NCBI GenBank assembly: GCA_947624745.1
Contig: CANQLR010000025.1
Coordinates: 1-35,893, forward strand
DNA length: 35,893 nucleotides
Source of the DNA: an uncultured Clostridia bacterium
GTDB taxonomy: Bacteria > Bacillota > Clostridia > Oscillospirales > Ruminococcaceae
Direction: 5' to 3'
Shown: positions 25,156-33,064 of the stretch, in pieces
Position numbering within the stretch: the stretch's first letter is position 1
Layout of the letters: each line of letters starts with the position of its first letter
Position numbers and translations under genes: made by a program
Notes under the pieces: model-generated
The model's input: only the letters and a program-made list of their open reading frames with translations
Databases searched by the model: none
Told to the model about the DNA's origin: nothing

Positions 25156-26537
25156 GCGGGGCGGAGGTATCCTCAAAAAAGGAAAAACTGTTAAAAATTT
25201 TAAGGGCTGACAGCCCGAGAGCCATCGCCGAGAACGTTCCCGACAGCGCCGCAGAGTTTTTGCTCGCGGCGCCCGGAGCGGTCTTTATCCTCGCGACGGC
25301 GGCGGAGCTTCTGAAGTGCCTGTTTTACTACAACGCGTTCAGCCTCGACATCGTGTGGATCAACTACGCGGCGGCGGTGCTGGGGGCGTTGGGCGCGGCG
25401 CTTTGCTTTGTGAAGCTGCGCTATAAGGGGCCCGGGGTGATGTCGGCGTTTAACATGACGGCGGCGTTTTTCGGAGTTATGACGGTTTGGATGCTCCTCT
25501 CGACCGCCGTGAACGGGCTTACATACGAGGCGAAATACGGCGACGGCTACCGCTGCGAAAGCTTAATGAGCTTTATAATTTACCTTTGGATATACTGGTT
25601 CGTGAGCTCGCTTTTAAGCAGCGATGCCGCGAAAAAGCGGCTGATTGACCTGTTTTTGAGCGTTTCGGCGATAATGTCGGCGTTGGTGATAATTCACGTC
25701 GTCGCGGCGAGGCTGAGGATCTATCGTGTGTCGTTTTTCACCTCGGAGCTTAACTCGGCCGGCGGGGTCGTGGGGGTGTTTTTGCAGATCAACCACTACG
25801 GCTATCACCTTGTTATCGCGGGAATGCTCGCGGCGGCGATGTATTTCGGGGCGGAGAAGCTCTCCCGAAAAATACTTTATTTGCTTAGCTTTTCGTTGAC
25901 CGTCGCGGTGCTAATCTTAAACAACACCTTCGGCGCGTATCTTGCGTCCTTCGCGGGGCTCTGCTTCATGATAGGCTTCGCGGCGCTGCGCTCGAAAAAA
26001 TTTGAGGCGAAAAGCCTTGTGCCGCTCGCGCTCTTTATCGCGATCACCCTTATTATGAGCGTTTGGCTCGACACCGTCATCACGAATATCGCGACATTTT
26101 TCGGAGACGTGCAGAAGGTGTCGTCGGACCTCAGCGGCAGGGCGCCCGAAGGCTCGGCGGACGGGGCGGGGACGAGCAGGTGGCGGCTTTGGACCTCAAC
26201 CGCTAAGATGATCTCGGAGAGGCCGATCTTGGGCTGGGGAGTCGAGGGGATCGGCGAGCGGCTGACGGCGGAGGCGTACAGCGACCGACCGCACAACGAG
26301 CTTTTGGAGTATTCGGCGTTCTTCGGCATGCCGGCGGCGGTCTGCTATCTCGGCGGGGTCGTGGCGGTGTTCTGGCGCGCATTCAGGCGGAGGAGGGAGC
26401 TCTCGCCCTGCGCGTTTGCGGCGCTCACGGCGGCGGTCGGGTACTTCGTTTCGTCGATGTTCGGGAATACGATGTATTATACGGCGCCGATGTTCTTTGT
26501 GATGTTGGGGCTGGCGGAGGGCAGAGGGGGAAAATAA
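25152..26537 (+). CDS. O-antigen ligase-like polytopic membrane protein
   Basis: A 461-residue protein with about ten to twelve hydrophobic segments starting near residue 38. The Wzy_C/O-antigen ligase signature is present: SRWRLWTSTAKMI, then RPILGWGVEGIGERL, then RPHNELLEYSAFFGMPAAV around residue 378. Enzymes of this fold join or polymerise lipid-linked glycans at the outer face of the membrane. In a Gram-positive it probably serves a wall polysaccharide or glycoprotein; the glycan is unknown. Its ATG overlaps the glycosidase stop (ATGA) and a terminator follows. No other polysaccharide genes are near, so its substrates must come from elsewhere. Confidence 0.87.
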   Translation: MSGAEVSSKKEKLLKILRADSPRAIAENVPDSAAEFLLAAPGAVFILATAAELLKCLFYYNAFSLDIVWINYAAAVLGALGAALCFVKLRYKGPGVMSAFNMTAAFFGVMTVWMLLSTAVNGLTYEAKYGDGYRCESLMSFIIYLWIYWFVSSLLSSDAAKKRLIDLFLSVSAIMSALVIIHVVAARLRIYRVSFFTSELNSAGGVVGVFLQINHYGYHLVIAGMLAAAMYFGAEKLSRKILYLLSFSLTVAVLILNNTFGAYLASFAGLCFMIGFAALRSKKFEAKSLVPLALFIAITLIMSVWLDTVITNIATFFGDVQKVSSDLSGRAPEGSADGAGTSRWRLWTSTAKMISERPILGWGVEGIGERLTAEAYSDRPHNELLEYSAFFGMPAAVCYLGGVVAVFWRAFRRRRELSPCAFAALTAAVGYFVSSMFGNTMYYTAPMFFVMLGLAEGRGGK

Positions 26538-26546
26538 GGGTGGAGG

Positions 26547-26568
26547 AGCGCCGGGAGGCGCTTTTTTT
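26547..26568 (+). terminator. Rho-independent terminator after the O-antigen ligase-like gene
   Basis: AGCGCC (26547-26552), loop GGGA, GGCGCT (26557-26562), followed by a T-run to 26568. It lies 10 bases past the TAA. Confidence 0.85.
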
Positions 26569-26584
26569 ATGGGGGTTAAAAAAG

Positions 26585-27009
26585 GTGGATGCTGCGATCG
26601 TAGCATCCACTGTCAGCGCAGCAGGTTTTCTGCTGCTTAGCTATGGCTTTTTGTTTGCCTCGCTCGTCGCTCGGCAAATGAGGAATTGATCTCCGGCTCT
26701 GTGCGCAACCGTCTACCTTTGATGTAACCCCGGCTTTTTCTTTGCCTCGCTCGTCGCTCGGCAAACGGGGAGACCCCTTACGGTGGTCTCCCCACGAAAA
26801 AACTGTCCACAGGACAGATTTTTTCTCCCCGTCCTGCGTTCGCTGACGCATAGGGGGAGTTTCGCCCGTTGCGACGGGCGACGAGGGGCGCCGCCCCTCG
26901 ACCCTGCGGCCTTTTGAGGAAAGGCCGGCGAAACCTTTTCGGTTTGTCTCTCTAAAGTTGTGCGTTGCTTCTATCCTCTATCTTCTATCTTCTATCCTCT
27001 ATCCCCTAC
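26585..27009. repeat. Second intergenic hairpin array plus TCTATC tail
   Basis: No gene is seen between the terminator and the topoisomerase stop. Hairpins include 26585-26610 (9-base stem), 26618-26636 (GCAGCAG, loop GTTTT), 26767-26793 (9-base stem), 26803-26817 (CTGTCC, ACA, GGACAG flanked by A6 and T6, terminator-like both ways), 26862-26881 (8-base stem), 26882-26900 (CGAGGGGC, GCC, GCCCCTCG), 26908-26926 (GGCCTTT, loop TGAGG, AAAGGCC) and 26931-26945 (AAACC, TTTTC, GGTTT). The tail 26968-27009 is five to six degenerate TCTATC(C/T) units. Bases 26893-26939 recur exactly at 35641-35687. Confidence 0.85.
26645..26765. repeat. Direct repeat of a 34-base unit within the array
   Basis: The same 34 bases, starting GGCTTTTT and ending CTCGGCAAA, occur at 26645-26678 and 26732-26765 with a single mismatch (period 87). 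Each copy has TTTGCC/GGCAAA ends that can pair around an internal CGCTCGTCGCTC. Confidence 0.85.
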
Positions 27010-29253
27010 CGGCAGCGTCATCTGGTCCGGGTCGGGGACGTCCTTGGCGAAGGGGCCGGCGGCGGGGAGGGTCTTGGTGCGGTACTTCGAGAGCTCGGCG
27101 GCCTTTTGTTCGTCGATGACATACGCGCTGTCGACTTCTGCGCCGGCCTTGAGGGTCATGACCTGAACGCCCTGGGTGTCCCTCGTCGACTTCGGGAGTA
27201 TCATCGCGGTGTTAAAGATTATCATTCTGCCGTTCGTCGAGCGTATCATCACCTCGCTGCCCTCGCCGATATCGAGTATCGCGGCGAGCTCCGATTTATC
27301 GCTGTAGGCCTTTAAAAGCACCTTTCGGTTGGTGACCGTCTCGTAGGAGCTAAGCGGGACCTTTGCGGCCTTGCCGTTTTTGAAGACAAACAGAAGACAG
27401 CCCGAATAGTCGGTCGTGGAGGCCATGAAGCGGACCGTCTCGCCCTCCTCAAACTTAAGCGCGACGGGGATATAATCGCCCAGAACGCTCGCCTTGGAGT
27501 CTGCAAACTGCGACGCCTTGGCCTTATAGCACTTTTGGGTGTTAGTGAAGAACAGAAGCTCGGCGCGGTTGGACGAATCCTTTTCCGAGATGATGAAGTC
27601 GTTTTCCTTTAGCTTCTGCTCGCCCGACATGCGAAGGCTCTGGGGGGTGATCTTCTTGAAATAGCCCTCCTTCGTCATGATCAGGCGGCAGGGATAGTCG
27701 GCGACCTCCGGCTCGGCGCTTACCTCCGGCTCGTCGTAGGTGTAAATGATCATCGTCTTTCTCGGCTGGCCGAACTTGTCCGCCACGCGCTTAAGCTCGT
27801 CGATTATTATGAGCTTTATCTTTCTCTCGCTGCCGAGGGTGTCCTTAAGGCCGTCGATCTCCTCCTGCAGGTCGTTCACGTCCTTTAAGCGGTTCAGGAT
27901 GTACTCGCGGTTAAGGTGCCGAAGCTTGATCTCGGCGACGTATTCTGCCTGCGTCTCGTCGATGGAGAAGCCTATCATGAGGTTCGGGACGACGTCGGCC
28001 TCCTCCTCGGTCTCGCGGACTATCTTTATCGCCTTGTCGATGTCAAGAAGTATCTTTTCGAGGCCCAAAAGCAGGTGGAGCTGGTCGGTCTTTTTCTTTA
28101 GGTCGAACTCGACCCGGCGCTTTACGCAGCCGACGCGGAATTTCACCCACTCGCGGATAATGTCGGTGACTCCCAGCACCTTCGGGTAGCCGTTCACCAA
28201 TATATTGAAGTTTGCCGAGAAGCTGTCCTGAAGCGGGGTGAGCTTATAGAGCTTTCGCATGAGCTCGTCCGGGTCTACTCCCCGCTTGAGATCGATCGCG
28301 ATCTTAAGGCCGCTCAGGTCGGTCTCGTCGCGGATATAGGCGACCTCTTTTAAGCCGTTTTTCGCAAGGTCTATCACCTTTTCAATTATCGCTTCGACCG
28401 TCGTCGTCGGGGGTATCTCGGTTATCTCAATGCAGTTTGCGGACTTGTCGTAGGTATATTTCGCCCTTATCTTCACCGAGCCCCTGCCGGTGTTGAATAT
28501 CTGCCGAAGCTTCTCCTCGTCCCAGAGCATATAGCCGCCGCCGGGGAAGTCGGGACCCTTCATTATCTGCATGACGTCGAAGTCGGGGTCGCGCATGAGG
28601 GAGATAGTCGCCTCGCAGAGCTCCCGAAGATTAAAGGGGCAGACCGCGCTCGCCATCGAAACGCCGATGCCGACGTTGGAGTTCACCAAAATCGACGGGA
28701 ACGTCACCGGAAGAAGCTCCGGCTCCTGCATGGTGTTGTCATAGTTCGGGACGAAGTTTACGGTGTTCTTGTCGATGTCCGAGAAAAGCTCGCTGCAAAT
28801 CGGTTCGAGCTTTGCCTCGGTATAACGCGAGGCGGCGTACTGCATATCGCTCGAATACGCCTTGCCGAAGTTTCCCTTCGAGTCGATGTAGGGGTGCAAA
28901 AGGGCTTCGTTGCCGCGGGCGAGGCGGACCATAGTCTCATAGATGGCCTGATCGCCGTGGGGATTTAATTTCATCGTCTGGCCGACGATATTTGCGGATT
29001 TAGTCCTCGGCCCGGTAAGAAGCCCCATCTTATACATGGTGTAAAGGAGCTTTCTGTGCGAGGGCTTGAAGCCGTCTATCTCGGGGAAGGCGCGCGAAAC
29101 TATTACCGACATGGCGTAGGGCATATAGTTTTTTTCGAGCGTTATCGTGATGGGCTCGTCGACGACGGTGCCGGCGCCCTGGATATAGGCCTGTTGGTGG
29201 CGCTCCGAGAGCTTCGGCTGCTTGGGTTCTTTGTCTTTTGATTTTTTTGCCAT
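26992..29253 (-). CDS. Divergent type IIA topoisomerase subunit A (ParC/GyrA-like)
   Basis: The 753-residue protein is the DNA-cleaving subunit. The winged-helix region has DGFKPSHRKLLYTM (60-73), and the catalytic tyrosine is Tyr144 in AASRYTEAKL. SNVGIGVSMAS and the long coiled coil (about 440-500) follow. The C-terminal half, about 520-740, has beta-propeller-like strands but is short. The usual DGLKPVQRR is altered, so this is the second, divergent A-type subunit found beside a toprim protein in Clostridia rather than canonical GyrA. The start at 29253 has AGAGGAT upstream. The last residues (VGDRG) and the TAG stop are encoded by the TCTATC repeat tail. Confidence 0.9.
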   Translation of the reverse strand: MAKKSKDKEPKQPKLSERHQQAYIQGAGTVVDEPITITLEKNYMPYAMSVIVSRAFPEIDGFKPSHRKLLYTMYKMGLLTGPRTKSANIVGQTMKLNPHGDQAIYETMVRLARGNEALLHPYIDSKGNFGKAYSSDMQYAASRYTEAKLEPICSELFSDIDKNTVNFVPNYDNTMQEPELLPVTFPSILVNSNVGIGVSMASAVCPFNLRELCEATISLMRDPDFDVMQIMKGPDFPGGGYMLWDEEKLRQIFNTGRGSVKIRAKYTYDKSANCIEITEIPPTTTVEAIIEKVIDLAKNGLKEVAYIRDETDLSGLKIAIDLKRGVDPDELMRKLYKLTPLQDSFSANFNILVNGYPKVLGVTDIIREWVKFRVGCVKRRVEFDLKKKTDQLHLLLGLEKILLDIDKAIKIVRETEEEADVVPNLMIGFSIDETQAEYVAEIKLRHLNREYILNRLKDVNDLQEEIDGLKDTLGSERKIKLIIIDELKRVADKFGQPRKTMIIYTYDEPEVSAEPEVADYPCRLIMTKEGYFKKITPQSLRMSGEQKLKENDFIISEKDSSNRAELLFFTNTQKCYKAKASQFADSKASVLGDYIPVALKFEEGETVRFMASTTDYSGCLLFVFKNGKAAKVPLSSYETVTNRKVLLKAYSDKSELAAILDIGEGSEVMIRSTNGRMIIFNTAMILPKSTRDTQGVQVMTLKAGAEVDSAYVIDEQKAAELSKYRTKTLPAAGPFAKDVPDPDQMTLPVGDRG

Positions 29254-29358
29254 ATTTATCCTCTTTCCGAATTATTTGTGTGGGCGCGTAAGGGTGAGGG
29301 CGAGCCGTCTGCGGAGCGCGCCCCGAAGGGGTTGTGCGAGCAGGTGGCGAGCCCGGGG

Positions 29359-31344
29359 TCAGGATATATCAGCAAGCTCGAGATAATCGTGCCCGTTGTT
29401 GTTTATGAATTCCTTTCGCGCGGACAGGTTGTCGCCCAAAAGCATCTCGAACATGAACTTCGTGTGCTCGGCCTCGTCGGGGCCGACCTTTATGAGCCGC
29501 CTCGTCTCGGGGTTCATGGTCGTAAGGCTCATCATGTCCGGCTCGTTCTCGCCGAGACCCTTCGAACGCTGTATGGTGAACTTCTGCGAGCCTATCTGCT
29601 TCATGATGTCGGCGCGCTCCGCCTCGTCATAGGCGAAATAGGTGCGGTCCTTGGTGTTTATCTCGTAAAGCGGCGACTCCGCGATGTAAACATACCCCTT
29701 TTCGATGAGCGTCGGCGCGAGGGTGTATAGCATCGTGAGTATCAGCGTTCTTATCTGGAAGCCGTCGTAGTCGGCATCGGTGCAGATGACTATCTTCGAC
29801 CACCGAAGATTATTCAGGTTAAAGCTCGAAAGGTCCTTGTTCTTGGAGGATTTTACCTCTACCCCGCAGCCGAGAACCTTCATCAAATCCGTTATAATCT
29901 CGCTCTCGAAAATTTTGTTGTAGCTCGCTTTCAGGCAGTTTAAGATCTTCCCGCGGACGGGTATAACTGCCTGAAACTCGGCGTTTCGGGCAAGCTTGAC
30001 AGAACCTAAAGCCGAGTCGCCCTCGACGATATAGAGCTCGCGGCGGTCGGTGTCCTTCGAGCGGCAGTCGACGAATTTTTTCACCATGTTCGCCATGTCG
30101 AGCTTTTCGGCGAACATCTTTTTCTGGGATATCCTCGTCTTTTCGGCGCTCTCGCGGCTGCGCTTGTTGATGAGGACCTGGTCGCATATCTTCGCGGCGT
30201 CCTCCGGCTTCTCGATGAAGTAAACCTCCAGCTGGTGCTTCAGAAAGTCGACCCCGGCGTCGTAGATGAACTTGTTGTTTATCGCCTTTTTGGTCTGGTT
30301 CTCATAGGAAGCCTGCGTCGAAAAGCTCGACGAGACCATCACAAGGCAGTCCTCGATGTCCTGATAGAGTATCTTCGATTCGTTTTTGAGGTACTTGCCG
30401 TTGTTTTTCATGTAGCTGTCGATATAGCTCGTGAAGGCCTGCCTTACCGCCTTTTCGGTCGAGCCTCCGTATTCAAGAAAGCTCGAATTGTGGAAGTATT
30501 CCGCAAGCTTCACGGTCTTAGAAAACGCGAAGGCGAAGTTGTATTTCACCTTGTACTCGTTCATATCCTCGCGGTCCTTGCCCTTTCGGTCTGCGGTCCA
30601 GAGCTGAGGTGCGGTCATATAGTCGAGCCCGACGATCTCGTTCACATAGTCAAGTATCCCGTTTTCATAGAGGTACTCGAAGCTCTCGAAATTGCCGTCG
30701 TCGTCCTGATAGCGGAGGATAAACTGTATCCCCGGGTTGACTATCGACTGCTTCTTGAGCATATCGGTAAAATATTCCTTCTCGATGGTGATGTCGGTGA
30801 AGACCTCTAAATCGGGCAGCCAGCGCGTTTTCGTGCCGGTCTGGCGGCGCTTGGTCTCCTCCTTTTTAAGTCCGCCGATATTCTCGCCCTTTTCAAAGTG
30901 AAGATCGTACCTGAACCCGTCGCGGTATACCTCGACGTCCATATACTTCGAGGCATACTGGGTGGCGCAGGCGCCGAGGCCGTTCAGTCCGAGCGAATAT
31001 TCATAGCTCGAATCGCCCTTGGCGTTGTCGTATTTTCCGCCGGCGTAGAGCTCGCAGTAGACAAGCTCCCAGTTATAGCGGTTCTCGACCTTGTTGAAGT
31101 CGACCGGGCAGCCGCGGCCCTGATCCTCGACCTCGATGGAATTGTCGCTGTAGCGGGTCACGGTGATCTTCTTGCCGTAGCCCTGGTGCGCCTCGTCGAC
31201 CGAGTTGGAGATGATCTCGAACACCGAGTGCTTGCAGCCGTCGAGCCCGTCCGACCCGAAAATGACCGCAGGGCGCTTTCTCACCCTGTCCGCGCCCTTC
31301 AGCGAGCGTATGGCTTCGTTGCCGTATTCTTTCTTAGCAGGCAT
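29359..31344 (-). CDS. Divergent type IIA topoisomerase subunit B (ParE/GyrB-like)
   Basis: In this 661-residue protein the GHKL ATPase motifs are FEIISNSVDE (42-51, Glu43/Asn47), EDQGRG (73-78) and GLNGLG (119-124). The toprim domain has EGDSALG (441-447) and DADYDGFQIRTL (523-534); the usual form is DADVDGxHI, so the metal site is kept but its surroundings differ. QRSKGLGEN near 592-600 is the C-terminal contact. It lies 105 bases upstream of the A subunit on the same strand, with promoter 31389-31417, and forms an operon with it. The intervening sequence holds nothing but a short G/C-rich stretch. The role is decatenation or relaxation, assumed from the family. Confidence 0.9.
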   Translation of the reverse strand: MPAKKEYGNEAIRSLKGADRVRKRPAVIFGSDGLDGCKHSVFEIISNSVDEAHQGYGKKITVTRYSDNSIEVEDQGRGCPVDFNKVENRYNWELVYCELYAGGKYDNAKGDSSYEYSLGLNGLGACATQYASKYMDVEVYRDGFRYDLHFEKGENIGGLKKEETKRRQTGTKTRWLPDLEVFTDITIEKEYFTDMLKKQSIVNPGIQFILRYQDDDGNFESFEYLYENGILDYVNEIVGLDYMTAPQLWTADRKGKDREDMNEYKVKYNFAFAFSKTVKLAEYFHNSSFLEYGGSTEKAVRQAFTSYIDSYMKNNGKYLKNESKILYQDIEDCLVMVSSSFSTQASYENQTKKAINNKFIYDAGVDFLKHQLEVYFIEKPEDAAKICDQVLINKRSRESAEKTRISQKKMFAEKLDMANMVKKFVDCRSKDTDRRELYIVEGDSALGSVKLARNAEFQAVIPVRGKILNCLKASYNKIFESEIITDLMKVLGCGVEVKSSKNKDLSSFNLNNLRWSKIVICTDADYDGFQIRTLILTMLYTLAPTLIEKGYVYIAESPLYEINTKDRTYFAYDEAERADIMKQIGSQKFTIQRSKGLGENEPDMMSLTTMNPETRRLIKVGPDEAEHTKFMFEMLLGDNLSARKEFINNNGHDYLELADIS

Positions 31345-31388
31345 CTCAAAACCCCCGTTAAAATTTTTTGCGAACGCAATATATAGTT

Positions 31389-31417
31389 ATTATAGCACAG
31401 ATTTTTACTAAATGCAA
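31389..31417 (-). promoter_or_regulatory. Sigma-A promoter of the topoisomerase pair
   Basis: On the minus strand TTGCAT (31417-31412) and TATAAT (31394-31389) have a 17-base spacer. It lies immediately downstream of a C/T-rich tail (31460-31425 read on the minus strand). GGGGG precedes the ATG at 31344. Confidence 0.8.
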
Positions 31418-31689
31418 GAGCAAATAGAGGACGGAGGGCAGAAGACAGAGGGCAGAAAGGGGTTGCTGCGATTTTCCTCAAAAAGCCATAGGTTTCCAAA
31501 GGGCAGCGTACTTTGGCCGCAAAACAATTTGCTCTCTGTCATCATACTGTCCCCTCGCGAGTGCCCATTCCCCATACATTATTTGCAACATTAAAATTTG
31601 TCGCCGAAGATGACACCTTAGTAATTCTGCCTTCTGATTTCTTACTTCTGTCTTCTTAATTTGGTCTTCCCCTTTTCCCTCTTGCATTT
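31410..31689. repeat. Divergent intergenic region bounded by inverted C/T-rich tails
   Basis: This region of about 280 bases separates the topoisomerase and darA operons and has no gene. It is bounded by a perfect 11-base inverted repeat: CTCTTGCATTT at 31679-31689 and its complement at 31410-31420. Inside each end is a C/T-rich tail on the outgoing strand (TTCTGCC, TCTGTCTTCTG words; 31425-31460 minus and 31626-31682 plus). Each boundary contains the TTGCAT -35 of the promoter pointing outwards. The centre (31461-31620) shows nothing recognisable. Confidence 0.7.
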
Positions 31690-31710
31690 TATCCGAAAAT
31701 ATGTTATAAT
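31682..31710 (+). promoter_or_regulatory. Sigma-A promoter of darA-holB-ricT
   Basis: TTGCAT (31682-31687) and TATAAT (31705-31710) have a 17-base spacer. GAAAGGAG lies ahead of the ATG at 31749. The -35 is identical to that of the divergent topoisomerase promoter. Confidence 0.85.
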
Positions 31711-31748
31711 GGTATCAGGAGAATTTTAGTCCGAAAGGAGATACGTTT

Positions 31749-32066
31749 ATGAAGCTGATTTTTGCCGTTATTAACGACGACGACGTGCGCGGGGTGACCG
31801 ACGCGCTGACCGAAAGCGAGGTGCAGGCGACCCGCCTAAGCTCCACCGGAAGCTTCCTGAAGGCCGGAAACACCACCCTTCTCATCTGCCTCGACGACGA
31901 CAAGGTCGGGGAGGTCATCGAGCTCATACGCTCGCACTGCAAAAAGCGCAAGCAGCTTTTGCCCTCCTCTCACATCGGCGGGGCCTTCTCGACATATCCC
32001 GTCGAGATCACCGTCGGCGGCGCCACCGTTTTTGTGACCGACGTCGAAAGGTTTGAAAAATTCTGA
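31749..32066 (+). CDS. darA: c-di-AMP receptor of the PII-like DarA family
   Basis: The 105-residue protein matches DarA/PstA (DUF970), a trimeric PII-like protein that binds c-di-AMP. MKLIFAVINDDDVRGVTDAL starts the ferredoxin-like fold; the T-loop region is LSSTGSFLKAGNTTLLI and the B-loop SSHIGGAFSTYPVEITVGG. The output of the family is not well defined. The stop overlaps the holB start (TGATG). In Bacillus this gene (yaaQ) lies with yaaR, holB and ricT, so the order is conserved except that tmk and yaaR are absent. Confidence 0.93.
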   Translation: MKLIFAVINDDDVRGVTDALTESEVQATRLSSTGSFLKAGNTTLLICLDDDKVGEVIELIRSHCKKRKQLLPSSHIGGAFSTYPVEITVGGATVFVTDVERFEKF

Positions 32067-33046
32067 TGACCCTCTACGGAAAAAGCGCGATCACCGAGCT
32101 CATATGCTCAATGATCTGCCGGGGACGCCTCCCCCATGCCTTTATGATAATCGGCGAGAGCGGAGTCGGCAAAAAAACGCTCTGCCGCCATATCGCGAAG
32201 CAGATACTCTGCGAAAAGGGGACGGGCGTTCCGTGCGGGGAGTGTTTGGCGTGCAAAAAGACGGAAAAGGGCATTCATCCCGATTTTATTGAGAAAACGC
32301 CGGGCGGGAAAAACGGCAACTACCTCTCGGACGAGCTGCGAAGCATAGTTTCGGACGCGCAGATCGCCCCGAACGAGAGCGAAAAGAAGATATATTTTCT
32401 TCCCGACATCGACCGCTCGCTGCCCGAGGCGCAGAATATGCTCCTTAAGGTCCTCGAGGAGCCGCCGCCGCACGTCATGTTTCTGATGACCGCCTGCTCG
32501 CGGGAAAAAATTCTGCCGACCGTTATGTCGAGGGTGATCGCCCCGGGTCTTTGTGAGATGACCGAGGAGGAGTGCCGCTCGGCGCTCAAAGAAAAATTCG
32601 GAGAAAACGGCCGGGAGGAGCTCATCGAGAGGGCGATATCGGTTTACGGCGGGAACGTCGGAAAGTGCATACAGTACGTCGAAAACGAGGGGCAGAGCGC
32701 GGTGCTCACGGCGCTTAACGGGCTTCTTAAGGCGATGAGCGAGCGGGACGAGTTCATGATGGCCGCGGCGCTCAGCTCACTTGATCTGCCGAACGGCAGG
32801 GGGGATATTTTAGAGCTTCTGGCCTCGTTCAAGACCGTTTTGCGGGACGTCGCGGCGCAAAAGCTTGACGCTCCGCTTTGCTCGGAAAACAGGGCAGCTG
32901 CGGCAAAGCTCTCGAAAAACATTCGCCGCGCGGCCGTAGATAGAATGTATCAGGCGGTGAGCGTCGCCGAAAAAAGGATAAACGGCAACGCGGCCGTCGG
33001 GCTGTGCCTTAGCGACCTGTGCGGCAGGCTCGCCAAGGAACTGTAA
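32066..33046 (+). CDS. holB: DNA polymerase III delta-prime subunit
   Basis: The 326-residue protein is a clamp-loader subunit. The N-terminal AAA+ domain has a P-loop (GESGVGKKT, 30-38), a four-cysteine zinc module (Cys49, Cys57, Cys60, Cys63 in VPCGECLACKK) and EAQNMLLKVLEEPPPHVMFL. The sensor and arginine-finger region reads TVMSRVIAP, where SRC is usual. The C-terminal collar is helical and more divergent. It acts in loading the sliding clamp at the replication fork. It overlaps darA and is followed by ricT after an 18-base gap with AAAGGAAAG, so the three genes form an operon. Confidence 0.93.
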   Translation: MTLYGKSAITELICSMICRGRLPHAFMIIGESGVGKKTLCRHIAKQILCEKGTGVPCGECLACKKTEKGIHPDFIEKTPGGKNGNYLSDELRSIVSDAQIAPNESEKKIYFLPDIDRSLPEAQNMLLKVLEEPPPHVMFLMTACSREKILPTVMSRVIAPGLCEMTEEECRSALKEKFGENGREELIERAISVYGGNVGKCIQYVENEGQSAVLTALNGLLKAMSERDEFMMAAALSSLDLPNGRGDILELLASFKTVLRDVAAQKLDAPLCSENRAAAAKLSKNIRRAAVDRMYQAVSVAEKRINGNAAVGLCLSDLCGRLAKEL

Positions 33047-33064
33047 AGGAAAGGAAAATAAGTT

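Noticed and set aside
31461-31510. A degenerate reverse copy of the GGCCTTT hairpin module
   Set aside because: Only about ten bases (TTTCCTCAAAA) match, and the hairpin is not kept.
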